A stretch of DNA of 30,159 nucleotides from an uncultured Pirellulaceae bacterium. GTDB taxonomy: Bacteria; Planctomycetota; Planctomycetia; Pirellulales; Pirellulaceae. Both the position numbers and the translations under genes were made by a program. The DNA lies in assembly GCA_947258905.1 (NCBI GenBank), contig CAMYKF010000088.1:4705-34863 (forward strand). The letters are read 5' to 3'. The notes under the pieces were generated by a model. That model made no database searches. It saw only the letters and a list, made by a program, of their open reading frames with translations, and had not been told where the DNA came from. Below, one piece after another: positions 1 to 8,765 of this stretch; within the stretch, counting starts at the first letter, position 1; each line of letters opens with the position of its first letter.

Positions 1-886
1 CCGACAGTTCGGCATCGTCAATCATCAATTCGCCGGAGACCAGTTGATTCGCGGAAAATCGGCGTAACTGCAAGGGCTTGTACTGGCCAGCGTCGTGCCC
101 GGTATTCATCAGGAATGAATACAACACCCGCATTCTCCCCGCGCGTTTGCGGTTGCGGGTTTTCGACAGCCGCGCCATCTCACCGTCGTTGCTGTCGTTG
201 AAAAAGATCTCGGCAAAGTCGTCGTCGGCTTGGGGACCGGCTGCCTGATACAGGGACCAGTCGTCGACGCTGGCCAGTTGTTCCACCAGTTCATCGCTGA
301 TCAGCGGGCCATTAATGCTGACATCAGCAAAATCCAGGTCGCTGCCCCGGCTTTTCAGAACAACGATACCGGCCTCATCGCCAGGCAATTGATCGGGCAA
401 GCCCAGTTTGCGCAACAGTTCGCCGACATTCTGTTCCCCGGGTGCCGGAGCCAGCATGAAGACGCCCTCACCCGCATCCTGCCGGATGACAAACGAATAG
501 AAGCCCAGTTGCAATGTATTGGTGGCACCCGTGTCGGGATTAACCAGTTGTTCGTCATTCGCCGCGCCCAAGCCTCCGCGCACCAGCGTTTGCGCCTGAA
601 ACATACCCTGAATGAAGTCGCCGGCGTCAACGATGGCAGGATCGTTGTCCGGATTGGTTCCCTGACGAATCACGATTCGACTGTTGGACTCCAGCGTATC
701 GGTATGCGGCCCGAATACCGGCAGGGCGCCGATGATGATTGAGGTCAGCAACACAGCGAGAATTACGATCGACAGCGACGCTGTGACAATACACAGCATC
801 AGAAACCCCAGACTCAAACGGCGACGCCGGTTAATGGATACGACTTCAAATTCCGAAAACGCCGGGCGCTGCAGGGGCTCGTTCAT
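1..886 (-). CDS. pstA: Phosphate ABC transporter permease PstA, N-terminal part (runs off window)
   Basis: The frame is open from the ATG at 886 to the left edge, giving 295 codons without a stop. The start overlaps the pstC stop in an ATGA arrangement and follows a strong AGGAGG seven bases upstream, so the genes are translationally coupled. Residues 20-23 are a run of four Arg, and residues 27-53 form one clear membrane helix. After that the visible protein is hydrophilic, with no second helix in about 240 residues. A normal PstA is about 290 residues with six helices, so this protein must be much longer. Long N-terminally extended PstA proteins (DUF3333 type) are known in other bacteria, and this looks similar in layout, but I cannot confirm homology. 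The identity rests mainly on position after pstS and pstC. The permease core lies outside the window. Confidence 0.75.
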   Translation of the reverse strand, partial: MNEPLQRPAFSEFEVVSINRRRRLSLGFLMLCIVTASLSIVILAVLLTSIIIGALPVFGPHTDTLESNSRIVIRQGTNPDNDPAIVDAGDFIQGMFQAQTLVRGGLGAANDEQLVNPDTGATNTLQLGFYSFVIRQDAGEGVFMLAPAPGEQNVGELLRKLGLPDQLPGDEAGIVVLKSRGSDLDFADVSINGPLISDELVEQLASVDDWSLYQAAGPQADDDFAEIFFNDSNDGEMARLSKTRNRKRAGRMRVLYSFLMNTGHDAGQYKPLQLRRFSANQLVSGELMIDDAELS

Positions 887-1851
887 TCGTAAGCCTCCTG
901 GAAACGCAAGCGGATCAGGTTGCCCAGCAGGGTGACCGCGAGGGTCATGACAAACAGCATCGCGCCCACGGCGTAGATCGAGTAGTATTCCACGCCAAAG
1001 TTCGATACGTCTCCGGTCGCGACCTGGGTAATGTAACCCGTCATGGTCTGGATCTGGTTGCGGGGATCGATGGTCATCTTGGGAGTCGCGCCGGCAGCCA
1101 CCGCCACAATCATCGTTTCGCCGATGGCCCTGGCAACGGCCAGCAGAAATGCCGAGATAATCCCCGACAGCGCCGCCGGCACGACGACCTTGACCGCCAC
1201 ATCGAATTTGGTGCCGCCCAGCCCATAGGCCGCTTCACGCAATCGCAAGGGCACTGCCTGCAAGGCATCTTCCGACAGCGAACTGACCGTGGGAATGCAC
1301 AGAATACCCACCGCAATCCCCGCGCTGAGCGCGTTGAAGTAATCGACTTCGATTCCCAGAACATCGCGGATAAATGGCGTGATAAAGATCAGCGCAAAAA
1401 ATCCGTACACCACCGTGGGAACACCGGCAAGAATTTCCAGCACCGGTTTGAGGATAGCGCGAAGACGCCGCGGCGCATATTCGCTGAGAAAGATCGCGGT
1501 GATCAACCCCAGGGGCAGGGCGACCGTCATGGCGATAGCGGCAATTAGCATCGTGCCAGACACCAGCGGCCAGATGCCAAAGGACTTTTCACCCAGTAGC
1601 GGGCTCCATTTGGTGCTCGTAAAGAACTCGCTGACCGAAACTTCATCGAGGCTAAAGAAGCGAAAGGTTTCACCAAACAGCAAGAAGACGATGGAGGCGG
1701 TAATCAGAATCGAAAACAGCGTGGCTCCCAGCAGCCCGCTCTTGATGACCCATTCCCTGGCACGAACCCAGGCAAGCGATCGCATTTGCTGTTGTCCCAA
1801 GGCGTTCGGGACGGAGTGCCGGGCAGGAGTGGCTGGAGAAGACTGACTCAT
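883..1851 (-). CDS. pstC: Phosphate ABC transporter permease PstC
   Basis: This is a 322-residue inner-membrane permease, the usual PstC length. It forms the channel with PstA for ATP-driven phosphate import from PstS. Membrane helices are visible at about residues 38-60, 96-124, 138-162, 174-196, 228-254 and 290-312. The ABC-permease EAA loop begins at residue 206 (REAAYGLGGTKFDVAVKV) and contacts the ATPase PstB, which is not in this window. The core motif ARAIGETMIV (residues 240-249) is typical of PstC. The gene lies 78 bases after pstS and overlaps pstA by four bases, so it belongs to one operon. An alternative start at Met23 is possible, because the first 22 residues are polar and low in conservation signal. 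Confidence 0.93.
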   Translation of the reverse strand: MSQSSPATPARHSVPNALGQQQMRSLAWVRAREWVIKSGLLGATLFSILITASIVFLLFGETFRFFSLDEVSVSEFFTSTKWSPLLGEKSFGIWPLVSGTMLIAAIAMTVALPLGLITAIFLSEYAPRRLRAILKPVLEILAGVPTVVYGFFALIFITPFIRDVLGIEVDYFNALSAGIAVGILCIPTVSSLSEDALQAVPLRLREAAYGLGGTKFDVAVKVVVPAALSGIISAFLLAVARAIGETMIVAVAAGATPKMTIDPRNQIQTMTGYITQVATGDVSNFGVEYYSIYAVGAMLFVMTLAVTLLGNLIRLRFQEAYE

Positions 1852-1885
1852 ACAGATGAATGACTCGCGGTCAAAAGACGCGGCC

Positions 1886-1908
1886 AGGTCGCCTGCGCGA
1901 GACGACCT
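1886..1908 (-). promoter_or_regulatory. Hairpin between pstS and pstC
   Basis: AGGTCG at 1886-1891 is complementary to CGACCT at 1903-1908, giving a 6-bp stem with an 11-base loop in the 78-base pstS-pstC gap. Hairpins in this position can protect or partly terminate the pstS message, so that the binding protein is made in excess over the permeases. No T-run follows, so a processing or attenuation role is only inferred. Confidence 0.35.
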
Positions 1909-1929
1909 CGACCCCGGAATCGTCTCGAT

Positions 1930-2907
1930 TTATTTGACGAGGTTTTCCTCCGCATACCGTTCGACCAGTGACCCGGGTACCTTTTCACCGGCGGCGTCCA
2001 GGAAGTGGGTGCCCGTCAGTCCTTTTTCAAAGTGCATGGTGGCGACCTCATAAATCTCGTCCGGCAAACCGACATAGCCCACGGTCTCGGCCATATCGGC
2101 GGCATTTTCCAGGTAGTGCTTGACGAACACCTTGACCTCCGGTGAAAACGGTGCATACTTGCCGGATTCTATCGTCTCCGCAGTGGGACTGACCGCTACG
2201 CCCTCCGGATTAACAATCTTGACTGCTTTGAGCGTATCCATGTTTTCGAAGTAGTAGGCGGCGCCCAGGAAACCAATCGCTGCCGGAGTGTTGGCAACAC
2301 CGGACACAATATGGTTATCGTCTTCACTGACTGACATATCGTCGCGAATGGAAGCCTCTTCCTTGCCCACCATGACTTCCTTGAAGTAATCAAAGGTGCC
2401 CGAGTCGGTACCGGGGGCGAAGATTTTGATTTCGGTTTCCGGCCACGAGGAATCGACGTCGCTCCATTTGGCAGCCCGCATGTCTTCGCGGAAAATCTTT
2501 TTCAGCTGGTCGACCGTCAGCGTATCCACGAAGTCATTTTCGCGGCTGACGATGACCGTCAGGCCGTCGTAGGCGACGGGGATCTCGATGAACTCGACAC
2601 CGTTTTCGCGGCACTGTTGCATTTCCCTGGCCTTGATGGGGCGCGAGGCATCGGAGATATCCGTCTCGCCTTTGGTGAATCGTTTGAACCCGCCCCCTGT
2701 GCCGGAGACGCCGACCGGCACGCTGACCTGCGGACAACTGTCGGAAAACAAGTCGGCGGCTTCGGTAGAAATCGGCGCGACCGTGCTGGATCCGTCGATA
2801 ATCACCGAGCCCCGCAAATTCGACAGGTCCTGGGCTACAGCCGGCGTGCTGAGGATCGCCATGCACACGATTGCCAGGCCGCACAACAAAGTGGAATTCG
2901 TTTTCAT
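1930..2907 (-). CDS. pstS: Periplasmic phosphate-binding protein PstS
   Basis: The protein has 325 residues when read from the ATG at 2907. I prefer this start over an in-frame start at 3000 because it places a textbook signal peptide at the N-terminus (Lys2, hydrophobic core, cleavage after PAVAQ near residue 26). The mature protein begins a periplasmic-binding fold with the phosphate-contact segment IDGSSTVAPI. It continues with GVSGTGGGFKRF, where Ser/Thr/Gly residues bind phosphate, and with ETDISDASRPIK. These segments are typical of the PstS/SphX family. It captures phosphate and delivers it to PstC/PstA. It follows the sensor kinase gene by 162 bases and precedes pstC. The gap upstream holds a possible Pho-type operator at 3058-3074. 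Confidence 0.94.
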   Translation of the reverse strand: MKTNSTLLCGLAIVCMAILSTPAVAQDLSNLRGSVIIDGSSTVAPISTEAADLFSDSCPQVSVPVGVSGTGGGFKRFTKGETDISDASRPIKAREMQQCRENGVEFIEIPVAYDGLTVIVSRENDFVDTLTVDQLKKIFREDMRAAKWSDVDSSWPETEIKIFAPGTDSGTFDYFKEVMVGKEEASIRDDMSVSEDDNHIVSGVANTPAAIGFLGAAYYFENMDTLKAVKIVNPEGVAVSPTAETIESGKYAPFSPEVKVFVKHYLENAADMAETVGYVGLPDEIYEVATMHFEKGLTGTHFLDAAGEKVPGSLVERYAEENLVK

Positions 2908-3057
2908 TTCGATCTCGTCGTTGTCACTGGAAAGGAGACGTAAGTTTCGTATCGCCATTAAAAGAGCAGCGTTATCCCGCCTGATTGGATTCGCAGCCAC
3001 AGAATACGGCCACTGACCCGAACTGCCGCCAACCTAGCAGCCGGTTGTTCAGATCGC

Positions 3058-3074
3058 GTTAAGGATTCTTTAAC
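3058..3074 (-). promoter_or_regulatory. Possible Pho-type operator upstream of pstS
   Basis: On the minus strand the site reads GTTAAAGAATCCTTAAC. Its two TTAA cores are 11 bases apart, the helical spacing of PhoB-type direct repeats. It can also be read as an inverted repeat of GTTAA. It overlaps the kinase stop codon and lies about 150 bases before the pstS start. It does not match the E. coli CTGTCAT unit, so this rests on position and spacing. Confidence 0.3.
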
Positions 3075-4857
3075 AATCGGTGAGAACTTCGGGCAAGCGG
3101 ATTCGAAAGGTACTGCCCAGTCCAGGTTTGCTTTCCAGTTCGACCGAACCACCAAGTGCCAGCACCGTGTGCTTGACGATCGCCAGCCCCAGTCCGGTGC
3201 CTCCCACATCGCGCGAACGCGCCTTGTCCACGCGAAAGAAACGCTCAAAGACCCGTTGCTGATCAGCCGGCGAGATGCCGATCCCGTTGTCGGTTACTTC
3301 CAGCACCAGGCCGTGTGGCACGACTCGGGCCCTCAACTGCACCCTGCCCGATGTTTTGGAATAACGGATGGCGTTGCTCACCAGGTTGTCCATGATGGTT
3401 TCCAAAGCCAGACGATCGGTACGTACTGTGGCTGCTGGATCGCATTCGATTTCCATGGTGATCTGCTGTTGTTCAGCTTCGACCAGAAAACGCTCGCGGC
3501 ATTCGGTCAACAACTCATTTACGGAAATCTGCTCCCGCTCAAAGCTGGTGCGGCCCGATTCGATTTCTGACAGTTTCAGCAAGTCACCGATTTGCGCGTG
3601 GAGCACGTCAGCCTGCGTCTCAATTTGCTCGACAAATCCCTGATTGGCCAGTGGGTCATTGAGGGCCCCCATTCGCAACGTCTCGGCGTACGCCTTGATG
3701 GAAGCCAGAGGCGTCTTGAGTTCGTGAGACACGTTGGCGACGAAATCACGCCGTATGGTTTCCAGGTTACGTACTTCGGTGACATCATGCATCACGATCG
3801 CCACACCGAATTCATCCTGATCCGGGAAAGGGGCGAGACGCGCTTCCAGGATACGCCGCCGCGTCCCCGGAATCTCGAATTCAGTTTGCGTTGTCTGCCG
3901 CGATTGCCAGGTCTGCTGTACGGCCGTACCCAACTCGGGAATTCGCACGATATCCGCCAGCGACTGACCAATCAGATCTTCCTGCGGCACGCCCAGCATT
4001 TCGCAAACTGCCTCGTTGGCAACCAGTACCATGCGATCCGCGTCGAGCGACAGCACACCCTCAACCATACTGCCCAGTACGGCCTGCAGACGCATACTGT
4101 TTTCACGCAGGCGATCTTCCCGCTGCAGCAATTGAGACTGCATGTGTGAAAAAGCTTCCGAAAGCGATCTCCATTCATCGTTGCGACGTGTAATTGCGGG
4201 GATACTTGCGTACTGTCCGCCGGCGATGGTGCGGGCAGCATTCGCAAACGTCTGCAGTGGTTGCATTTCACGCGTGGCAAACACAATCATCAACAGACCG
4301 GCGATCAGTCCGGTTCCGATGGTGAAGACCAGCAGAAACGTTTGCAGTGCAGAGATGGTTGCCAGCACCGATCTCTCCTCGAATGCCACTCGGACAAACC
4401 CATTGGCCGGATCGTTGGCTGGAGCGTCTTTCAAATAGAGGATCGCCAGATACAGCAGGGGCACGTCCAGCGTGGCACTGTTCCGTTGCTGGAATCCGAC
4501 TCCCTCGCGGGCAGCCTGTTTGACCTCGTCTCGATCACCATGGTAACCGATGTCCCGATAGCCCGTCCGAGAATCAACGACAACATCTCCGTCGGCAGTG
4601 ATCAGTGTAAACCTGGCCGTTGTTTCCGCTTCCAGTTGCTGCAGGTATTGAAGCAAGCCACTATCATGCAGGCCGTTGTCCAGTGTTTGAATGTGTTCAC
4701 GCACGGCCAGCGACAGGTCCAGCAATCGCTGGCGTGTCTGATTGATCATTTGCGTCCGCAACCAGGCCGTGATGACCACCAGGAACACGCCGGCAGCTAA
4801 AAGGTGCAGCACGGCGTAGCCGAGCAGGAAGTTTCGGAGAACTCGTGAATAACGCAT
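3070..4857 (-). CDS. phoR: PhoR-type membrane sensor histidine kinase
   Basis: This is a 595-residue kinase. A first membrane helix spans about residues 11-33, followed by an extracytoplasmic sensor of roughly 135 residues. A second helix lies near 172-196 and leads into a HAMP-like linker (ARTIAGGQY, NDEWRSLSEAFSHM). A PAS domain covers about 258-360. The dimerisation/phosphoacceptor motif is VSHELKTPLASIKAYAETL with His378. The ATPase domain shows the N box (DNLVSNAIRYS), the D box (VTDNGIGI) and the G box (GGTGLGLAIVKH). The layout and the pstSCA genes downstream support phosphate sensing. No response regulator gene lies beside it: the next gene upstream is divergent and unrelated. No clear Shine-Dalgarno precedes the ATG. 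It could serve another signal, but the operon context favours PhoR. Confidence 0.85.
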   Translation of the reverse strand: MRYSRVLRNFLLGYAVLHLLAAGVFLVVITAWLRTQMINQTRQRLLDLSLAVREHIQTLDNGLHDSGLLQYLQQLEAETTARFTLITADGDVVVDSRTGYRDIGYHGDRDEVKQAAREGVGFQQRNSATLDVPLLYLAILYLKDAPANDPANGFVRVAFEERSVLATISALQTFLLVFTIGTGLIAGLLMIVFATREMQPLQTFANAARTIAGGQYASIPAITRRNDEWRSLSEAFSHMQSQLLQREDRLRENSMRLQAVLGSMVEGVLSLDADRMVLVANEAVCEMLGVPQEDLIGQSLADIVRIPELGTAVQQTWQSRQTTQTEFEIPGTRRRILEARLAPFPDQDEFGVAIVMHDVTEVRNLETIRRDFVANVSHELKTPLASIKAYAETLRMGALNDPLANQGFVEQIETQADVLHAQIGDLLKLSEIESGRTSFEREQISVNELLTECRERFLVEAEQQQITMEIECDPAATVRTDRLALETIMDNLVSNAIRYSKTSGRVQLRARVVPHGLVLEVTDNGIGISPADQQRVFERFFRVDKARSRDVGGTGLGLAIVKHTVLALGGSVELESKPGLGSTFRIRLPEVLTDC

Positions 4858-5015
4858 GGGGCCTGATTCAGAGCAGAGGGAAGCTGTTATTAAAATTGTT
4901 GAATACGTCGACGGCAGTTACAATCCAAAATCGACGACACGATGATCCATTCGTACGATGGCTTTCCAAGTCTGTCGATGGGGCAGCAAACCGGCGCAGC
5001 ATAACGGAGCATATC

Positions 5016-6167
5016 ATGAGAAAATTCGTCTTCCTGATGATAACCGTGCCGCTCGCCTGCCTGGCCACGACGGTCGATGCTCAAATCCGCTTGCCCACTC
5101 TGGAGGAGGCGCAGGAGATTTCACAGTCAACCGGCCTGCCTATTCTGGCCATGGCCGGCCGGGAAACGTGAGCGCCCTGCGTGCGGTTGCTGGAGCGACT
5201 GGAAACGGATCCTTCGTTGTCGGCATTCTCGGGTCAGTTTGTCCCGCTCAAACTCGTTGCCAACCAGAATTCTGAATGGGCCAACTGGTCCGGGCGCTAC
5301 AAGCACGAAGGCAACGCAATCCCGATTTTGTTTGTCATTCGGGCGGATGGCGAGCAACTGTATGGCAAGTCCGGTTCGCTGCCCGGCGATGCCTTGCCGG
5401 AAATGCTGGCTGCCACTCGTGCACAGTCCGGGCGCTCGTTGAATACCGAGGAAGTGGAATTGCTTAAGTCCTGCAACGCTGCAGCAGAAGCGGCGCTGGA
5501 CGAAGAAAACATTGAAGCGGCCGCTCAGGCACTCAGTCCTCTGGCCCGGCTGGGCACCATCGGCAACATGCAAAGCTATGCAGCTTCTGCCCTGGTTGCC
5601 GATGATCTGGCCAGGCAGATTGCCGAACGCGCTGCCTCGTTGCTGACGGACATTAACGACCGCATTGACGATTCCGATGCCGCCTTTCCGGGTGTGGTGG
5701 ACCTGGTGCAACTGGCTGCCGCCCTGGCGGATTTTCCGACAGTCGCTCCGCGTGCCGAAAAACTGCTATCGGAATTGAAACAACAGGACGATGCAAGGCA
5801 GCATTTGAAACCCGCGCGGTTGCTGGTGCGGGCCCGTCAGCTGGTAGCAACCGGAAAACCACGCGACCGTCGACAGGCCGAAGGCACCTATGCTTCGCTG
5901 ATAACCCGGCACGCCGAATCGCCGGCTGCCGCGATTGCCCGCACGGAATTAGCTGAGTTGAACCCGGCCGCTGAGGCCTTGCAATCACCGGCAGAGGAGC
6001 CATTACGCACGTGGGCCGATGCCAGCGGGAATTACTCGGTCGAGGCGCGACTGGTCAAGGTTGAAGGCGGTCGGGTGCATCTAAAAAGGGCTGATGGCAC
6101 GACGATTCAGGTCCCAATCGACCGACTGAGCGACGTGGACCAGCGTTATCTGGCCGACCGGAAATAG
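5016..6167 (+). CDS. Secreted thioredoxin-like/SHD1 protein, candidate selenoprotein (in-frame TGA at 5169-5171)
   Basis: Read through one TGA, this is a single 383-residue frame from the ATG at 5016, preceded by GGAG six bases upstream. Residues 1-22 form a signal peptide (cleavage near VDA/Q). The segment up to residue 51 ends LPILAMAGRET, then comes the TGA as residue 52, then A-P-C55. This makes U52-x-x-C55 exactly where a thioredoxin-fold protein has CxxC. Downstream, NAIPILFVIRADGE carries the expected cis-Pro strand of the fold. The last ~50 residues (from NYSVEARLVKVEGG to the end) match an SHD1-type domain, common in planctomycete secreted proteins. No other stop occurs in 383 codons. 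A stem-loop fitting bacterial SECIS rules follows the TGA. Alternatives are a nonsense mutation, a sequencing error at a Cys codon (TGC/TGT), or internal initiation at the GTG at 5181, which would lose the signal peptide and the motif. Confidence 0.8.
5184..5201 (+). promoter_or_regulatory. Candidate bacterial SECIS stem-loop
   Basis: The stem is 5184-5190 (CGGTTGC) paired with 5195-5201 (GCGACTG). It has seven contiguous pairs, two of them G-U, closed by the four-base loop TGGA at 5191-5194. The loop lies 20-23 bases after the TGA and has a G at its second position. Known bacterial SECIS elements place a short apical loop about 16-37 bases after the UGA, with a G in the first two loop positions, so this fits. 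It lies within coding sequence. A competing hairpin using bases 5173-5197 is possible. Confidence 0.55.
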
Positions 6168-6312
6168 GCCCACAGGATCGGCGGATTCCTGCCTGCAGTA
6201 TCGCGCTGTGCGGATTTTGCACGATTTTGTGTGTCGAATCGCAAAGATTGTGCTTGCGCCTGCGAATCGAAAGCCGAATGAAGTTCCGCGTTTTCCGTCA
6301 TTCCCGCCGCCC

Positions 6313-6318
6313 TATAAT
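6313..6318 (+). promoter_or_regulatory. Putative -10 element upstream of the NfeD-like protease gene
   Basis: A perfect TATAAT lies 117 bases before the ATG at 6435, in the 267-base gap after the thioredoxin-like gene. No TTGACA-like hexamer is found 16-18 bases upstream, so only the -10 is supported. Confidence 0.35.
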
Positions 6319-6434
6319 AGATCAGCGGTTACCGGTCCGTGGTTCGGCGGTATAGGCGGTAATCAGTGTGTGAGATTCCCGGCCTGCGGTATCGACCGTG
6401 GACCGACTCCGAGTTTTGTAGTCAAAAGAGAGCT

Positions 6435-8690
6435 ATGTATCCTTCGATGGTGTTGCGAAATGTCTCCCGTCTTGCCGGCGTCGCCTGTCTGGCCGCGTTG
6501 CTGCTGGGTGGGGGACACAGGTTGCCTGCTCAGGAACAGCCGGCGTCTCAGTCGGATGGCTCGGTACGCAGCGGCTTTTTAATTCAGGTCCCCTTGCCCA
6601 TTACCGAAGCGGTTGCGGCCGCGGTCAAGCAACAGATTCAGCGAGTCGCCGAAAAAGCTCCGGTCATTGTCGAGGCCGCCAAACGCCCGGTACTGATTCT
6701 GGAATTTGATACGTCCAACAGTGTGACAGGGCAGGGCAGCGAGATTGGCAACTGCCTGAATATCGCCTTGTTGTTACGCGACGCCAAACTACGCAGTGTG
6801 CACACCGTCGCTTATATTCCGCGGGCCAGGGGCTTTGCGGCTGATGTTGATCGTGGTCCTGCCAGTGAACTCAAGGGCCATGCGGTTCTGGTGGCGCTGG
6901 CTTGCGATGAAATTGCCATGCACAACGATTCGTCGATTGGCCAGGCGGGCATCGACATATCCGGTGATCCAGCCCTGGAACTGGATCTGTATAAAAACAT
7001 TGTGGGCGGGCGTTTGCCATCAGAGCTGGCAGTGGCGCTGGTGGACAAGAGTGCTGCGCTACACCGCGTGGAAACGGCCGAGGGTTTCTCCTTTGAAAAC
7101 CAGCAAGGCCTCGATCAACTGGATGCCGCCAGCAAGGTGATCGGCTCGACAACACTAAGCGGTGCCGGAGAACTGCCGCTGTTTTCCAGCGAGACCTTGC
7201 AGCGATTGAGACTGGTTCGCAACCGCGTTTCCTCGCGCCGTGATCTGGCAATCCGGATGGACGTCGACCCCGCGTCGGTCGAGGGCAATCCGGCCGCCGG
7301 CAGCGAATGGCAAGCGGTGCAATTGCCCGTCAACACCTTTGTCGATGCCCGCGAAGCCGACTGGACCGTACGCATGTTGACCAGTCATCTGAACAGCTAT
7401 CCGGATACCAATCTGATTCTTGTGCGGCTCAATTCGCCTGGCGGTGAAATGGAACCCTGCCTGCGCGTAGCGCGGGAATTGGCGGCGCTCGATCCCGGCG
7501 AGGTGCGCACGGTTGCATTCGTCGAATCGACTGCGGTAGGGCCCAGCGCGCTGATTGCGGCGGCCTGCGACCAGGTGATTATGACCAGCGATGCCCGCAT
7601 TGGCGGACTGGGTGACGTACCGGTGCCTGAACAGGACATGGAGGACGCCCGGCCCCTGATTCGCCGGTTGGCCGAACAAAAACAAATCGACTGGTCGGTT
7701 CCCATGGGACTGGTCGACGTCAATCTGGAAGTTGGTCGGTACAGCAACAAGCGAACTGGCCAGCCCCGCTTGCTGTGCGAAGCCGAGCGGCTGGAATTCG
7801 GGGATGCCCGGGACTGGGCCTTGCTCGAGCCACTGGATCTCACCAGCGGCTTGACCGGCAAGGAGGCACTACGGGTCACGATGATCAATTCCACGCTGGA
7901 GGACTTTGAACAACTGAAACAGCTATATCAGTTGACCGAAACGCCACTGGAACTGCAGCCATCGCCGACCGATCGCTGGATTCAGACACTGGCTCGCGAA
8001 CTTGCGGCGCCCTGGGTTGCGGCGTGGCTGTTGTTTGGCGCGGTATTTTTGTTGTCGACGGAAATGTCCAACCCGGGTATTGGCATACCGGGATTTTTGG
8101 GAACGCTTTGTCTGATGCTGTTCTTCTGGAGCCAGTATCTGGATGGCAATGCCCACTGGCTGGAAATTCTGCTGTTTGTGGTGGGCCTCGTGTTCATTGC
8201 GCTGGAAGTGTTTGTAGTGCCGGGTTTCGGCGTGTTTGGGATCGGCGGTTTGCTGATGATTGTGGCCGGCATCGTGCTGGCTTCGCAGACGTTTATCATT
8301 CCCCGCAGTTCTGAAGATTGGGAGCGTCTGCCGGTCTCGCTGTCGCTGGTGCTGGCAGCTGGCGGAGGGTTCTTTGCGGCCGTATTCTTTTTCCGCAAGT
8401 ACCTGACGACGATGCCCATGTTCCGCCGCATCATGCTGAATCCGCCTGGCTCCGACGACTCGATCTCGCCCACGCAACGGGAAGCGCGGGAATCGCTGGT
8501 TGACCGCACCCATTTGCTGGGGCAAAAGGGTGTCGCCACTACTCCCCTGGTCCCGGCTGGCAAGGCCCGCATCGGCAACGAACTGGTCGATGTGATCACC
8601 GATGGCCGTATGATCGAACGAAACCAGCCCGTCATCGTGGTGGAAGTCACGGGAAATCGTGTACTGGTTGAACTCGGGGATAATTCCTGA
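6435..8690 (+). CDS. NfeD-type membrane serine protease with two ClpP-like domains
   Basis: The ATG at 6435 gives 751 residues with a signal-like helix at 10-30; a GTG at 6366 would only add a polar stretch. Two ClpP/crotonase-type segments follow. The first (about 84-235) has GHAVLVALACDEI, with Ala150 where the catalytic Ser should be. The second (about 300-470) has LNSPGGEME and GPSALIAAACDQV, with Ser371 retained. Four to five membrane helices span about 526-655. The C-terminus (694-747, LLGQKGVATTPLVPAGKARI and onward) is the NfeD OB-fold domain. NfeD proteases sit in the membrane and work with stomatin-like partners in membrane quality control. No stomatin gene is in view, but a second NfeD protein follows 75 bases downstream. 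The tandem domain with one apparently dead site is unusual. Confidence 0.85.
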   Translation: MYPSMVLRNVSRLAGVACLAALLLGGGHRLPAQEQPASQSDGSVRSGFLIQVPLPITEAVAAAVKQQIQRVAEKAPVIVEAAKRPVLILEFDTSNSVTGQGSEIGNCLNIALLLRDAKLRSVHTVAYIPRARGFAADVDRGPASELKGHAVLVALACDEIAMHNDSSIGQAGIDISGDPALELDLYKNIVGGRLPSELAVALVDKSAALHRVETAEGFSFENQQGLDQLDAASKVIGSTTLSGAGELPLFSSETLQRLRLVRNRVSSRRDLAIRMDVDPASVEGNPAAGSEWQAVQLPVNTFVDAREADWTVRMLTSHLNSYPDTNLILVRLNSPGGEMEPCLRVARELAALDPGEVRTVAFVESTAVGPSALIAAACDQVIMTSDARIGGLGDVPVPEQDMEDARPLIRRLAEQKQIDWSVPMGLVDVNLEVGRYSNKRTGQPRLLCEAERLEFGDARDWALLEPLDLTSGLTGKEALRVTMINSTLEDFEQLKQLYQLTETPLELQPSPTDRWIQTLARELAAPWVAAWLLFGAVFLLSTEMSNPGIGIPGFLGTLCLMLFFWSQYLDGNAHWLEILLFVVGLVFIALEVFVVPGFGVFGIGGLLMIVAGIVLASQTFIIPRSSEDWERLPVSLSLVLAAGGGFFAAVFFFRKYLTTMPMFRRIMLNPPGSDDSISPTQREARESLVDRTHLLGQKGVATTPLVPAGKARIGNELVDVITDGRMIERNQPVIVVEVTGNRVLVELGDNS

Positions 8691-8765
8691 TTATCCTGCC
8701 CGTCCGCTTTCGGTTTTGACAATAATGCGACGGTACGATTCTTTTACTGACAGGTTATTTGCGGA

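Noticed and set aside
5169..5171. Reading the TGA as a simple gene-splitting stop with two short genes
   Set aside because: The second part would lack a signal peptide and the first half of its thioredoxin motif. The two parts are in the same frame and together make one normal domain architecture.
6208..6582. 124-codon plus-strand frame overlapping the start of the NfeD gene
   Set aside because: It is out of frame with the NfeD signal peptide and ClpP domain and has Pro/Arg/Cys-rich composition without motifs.
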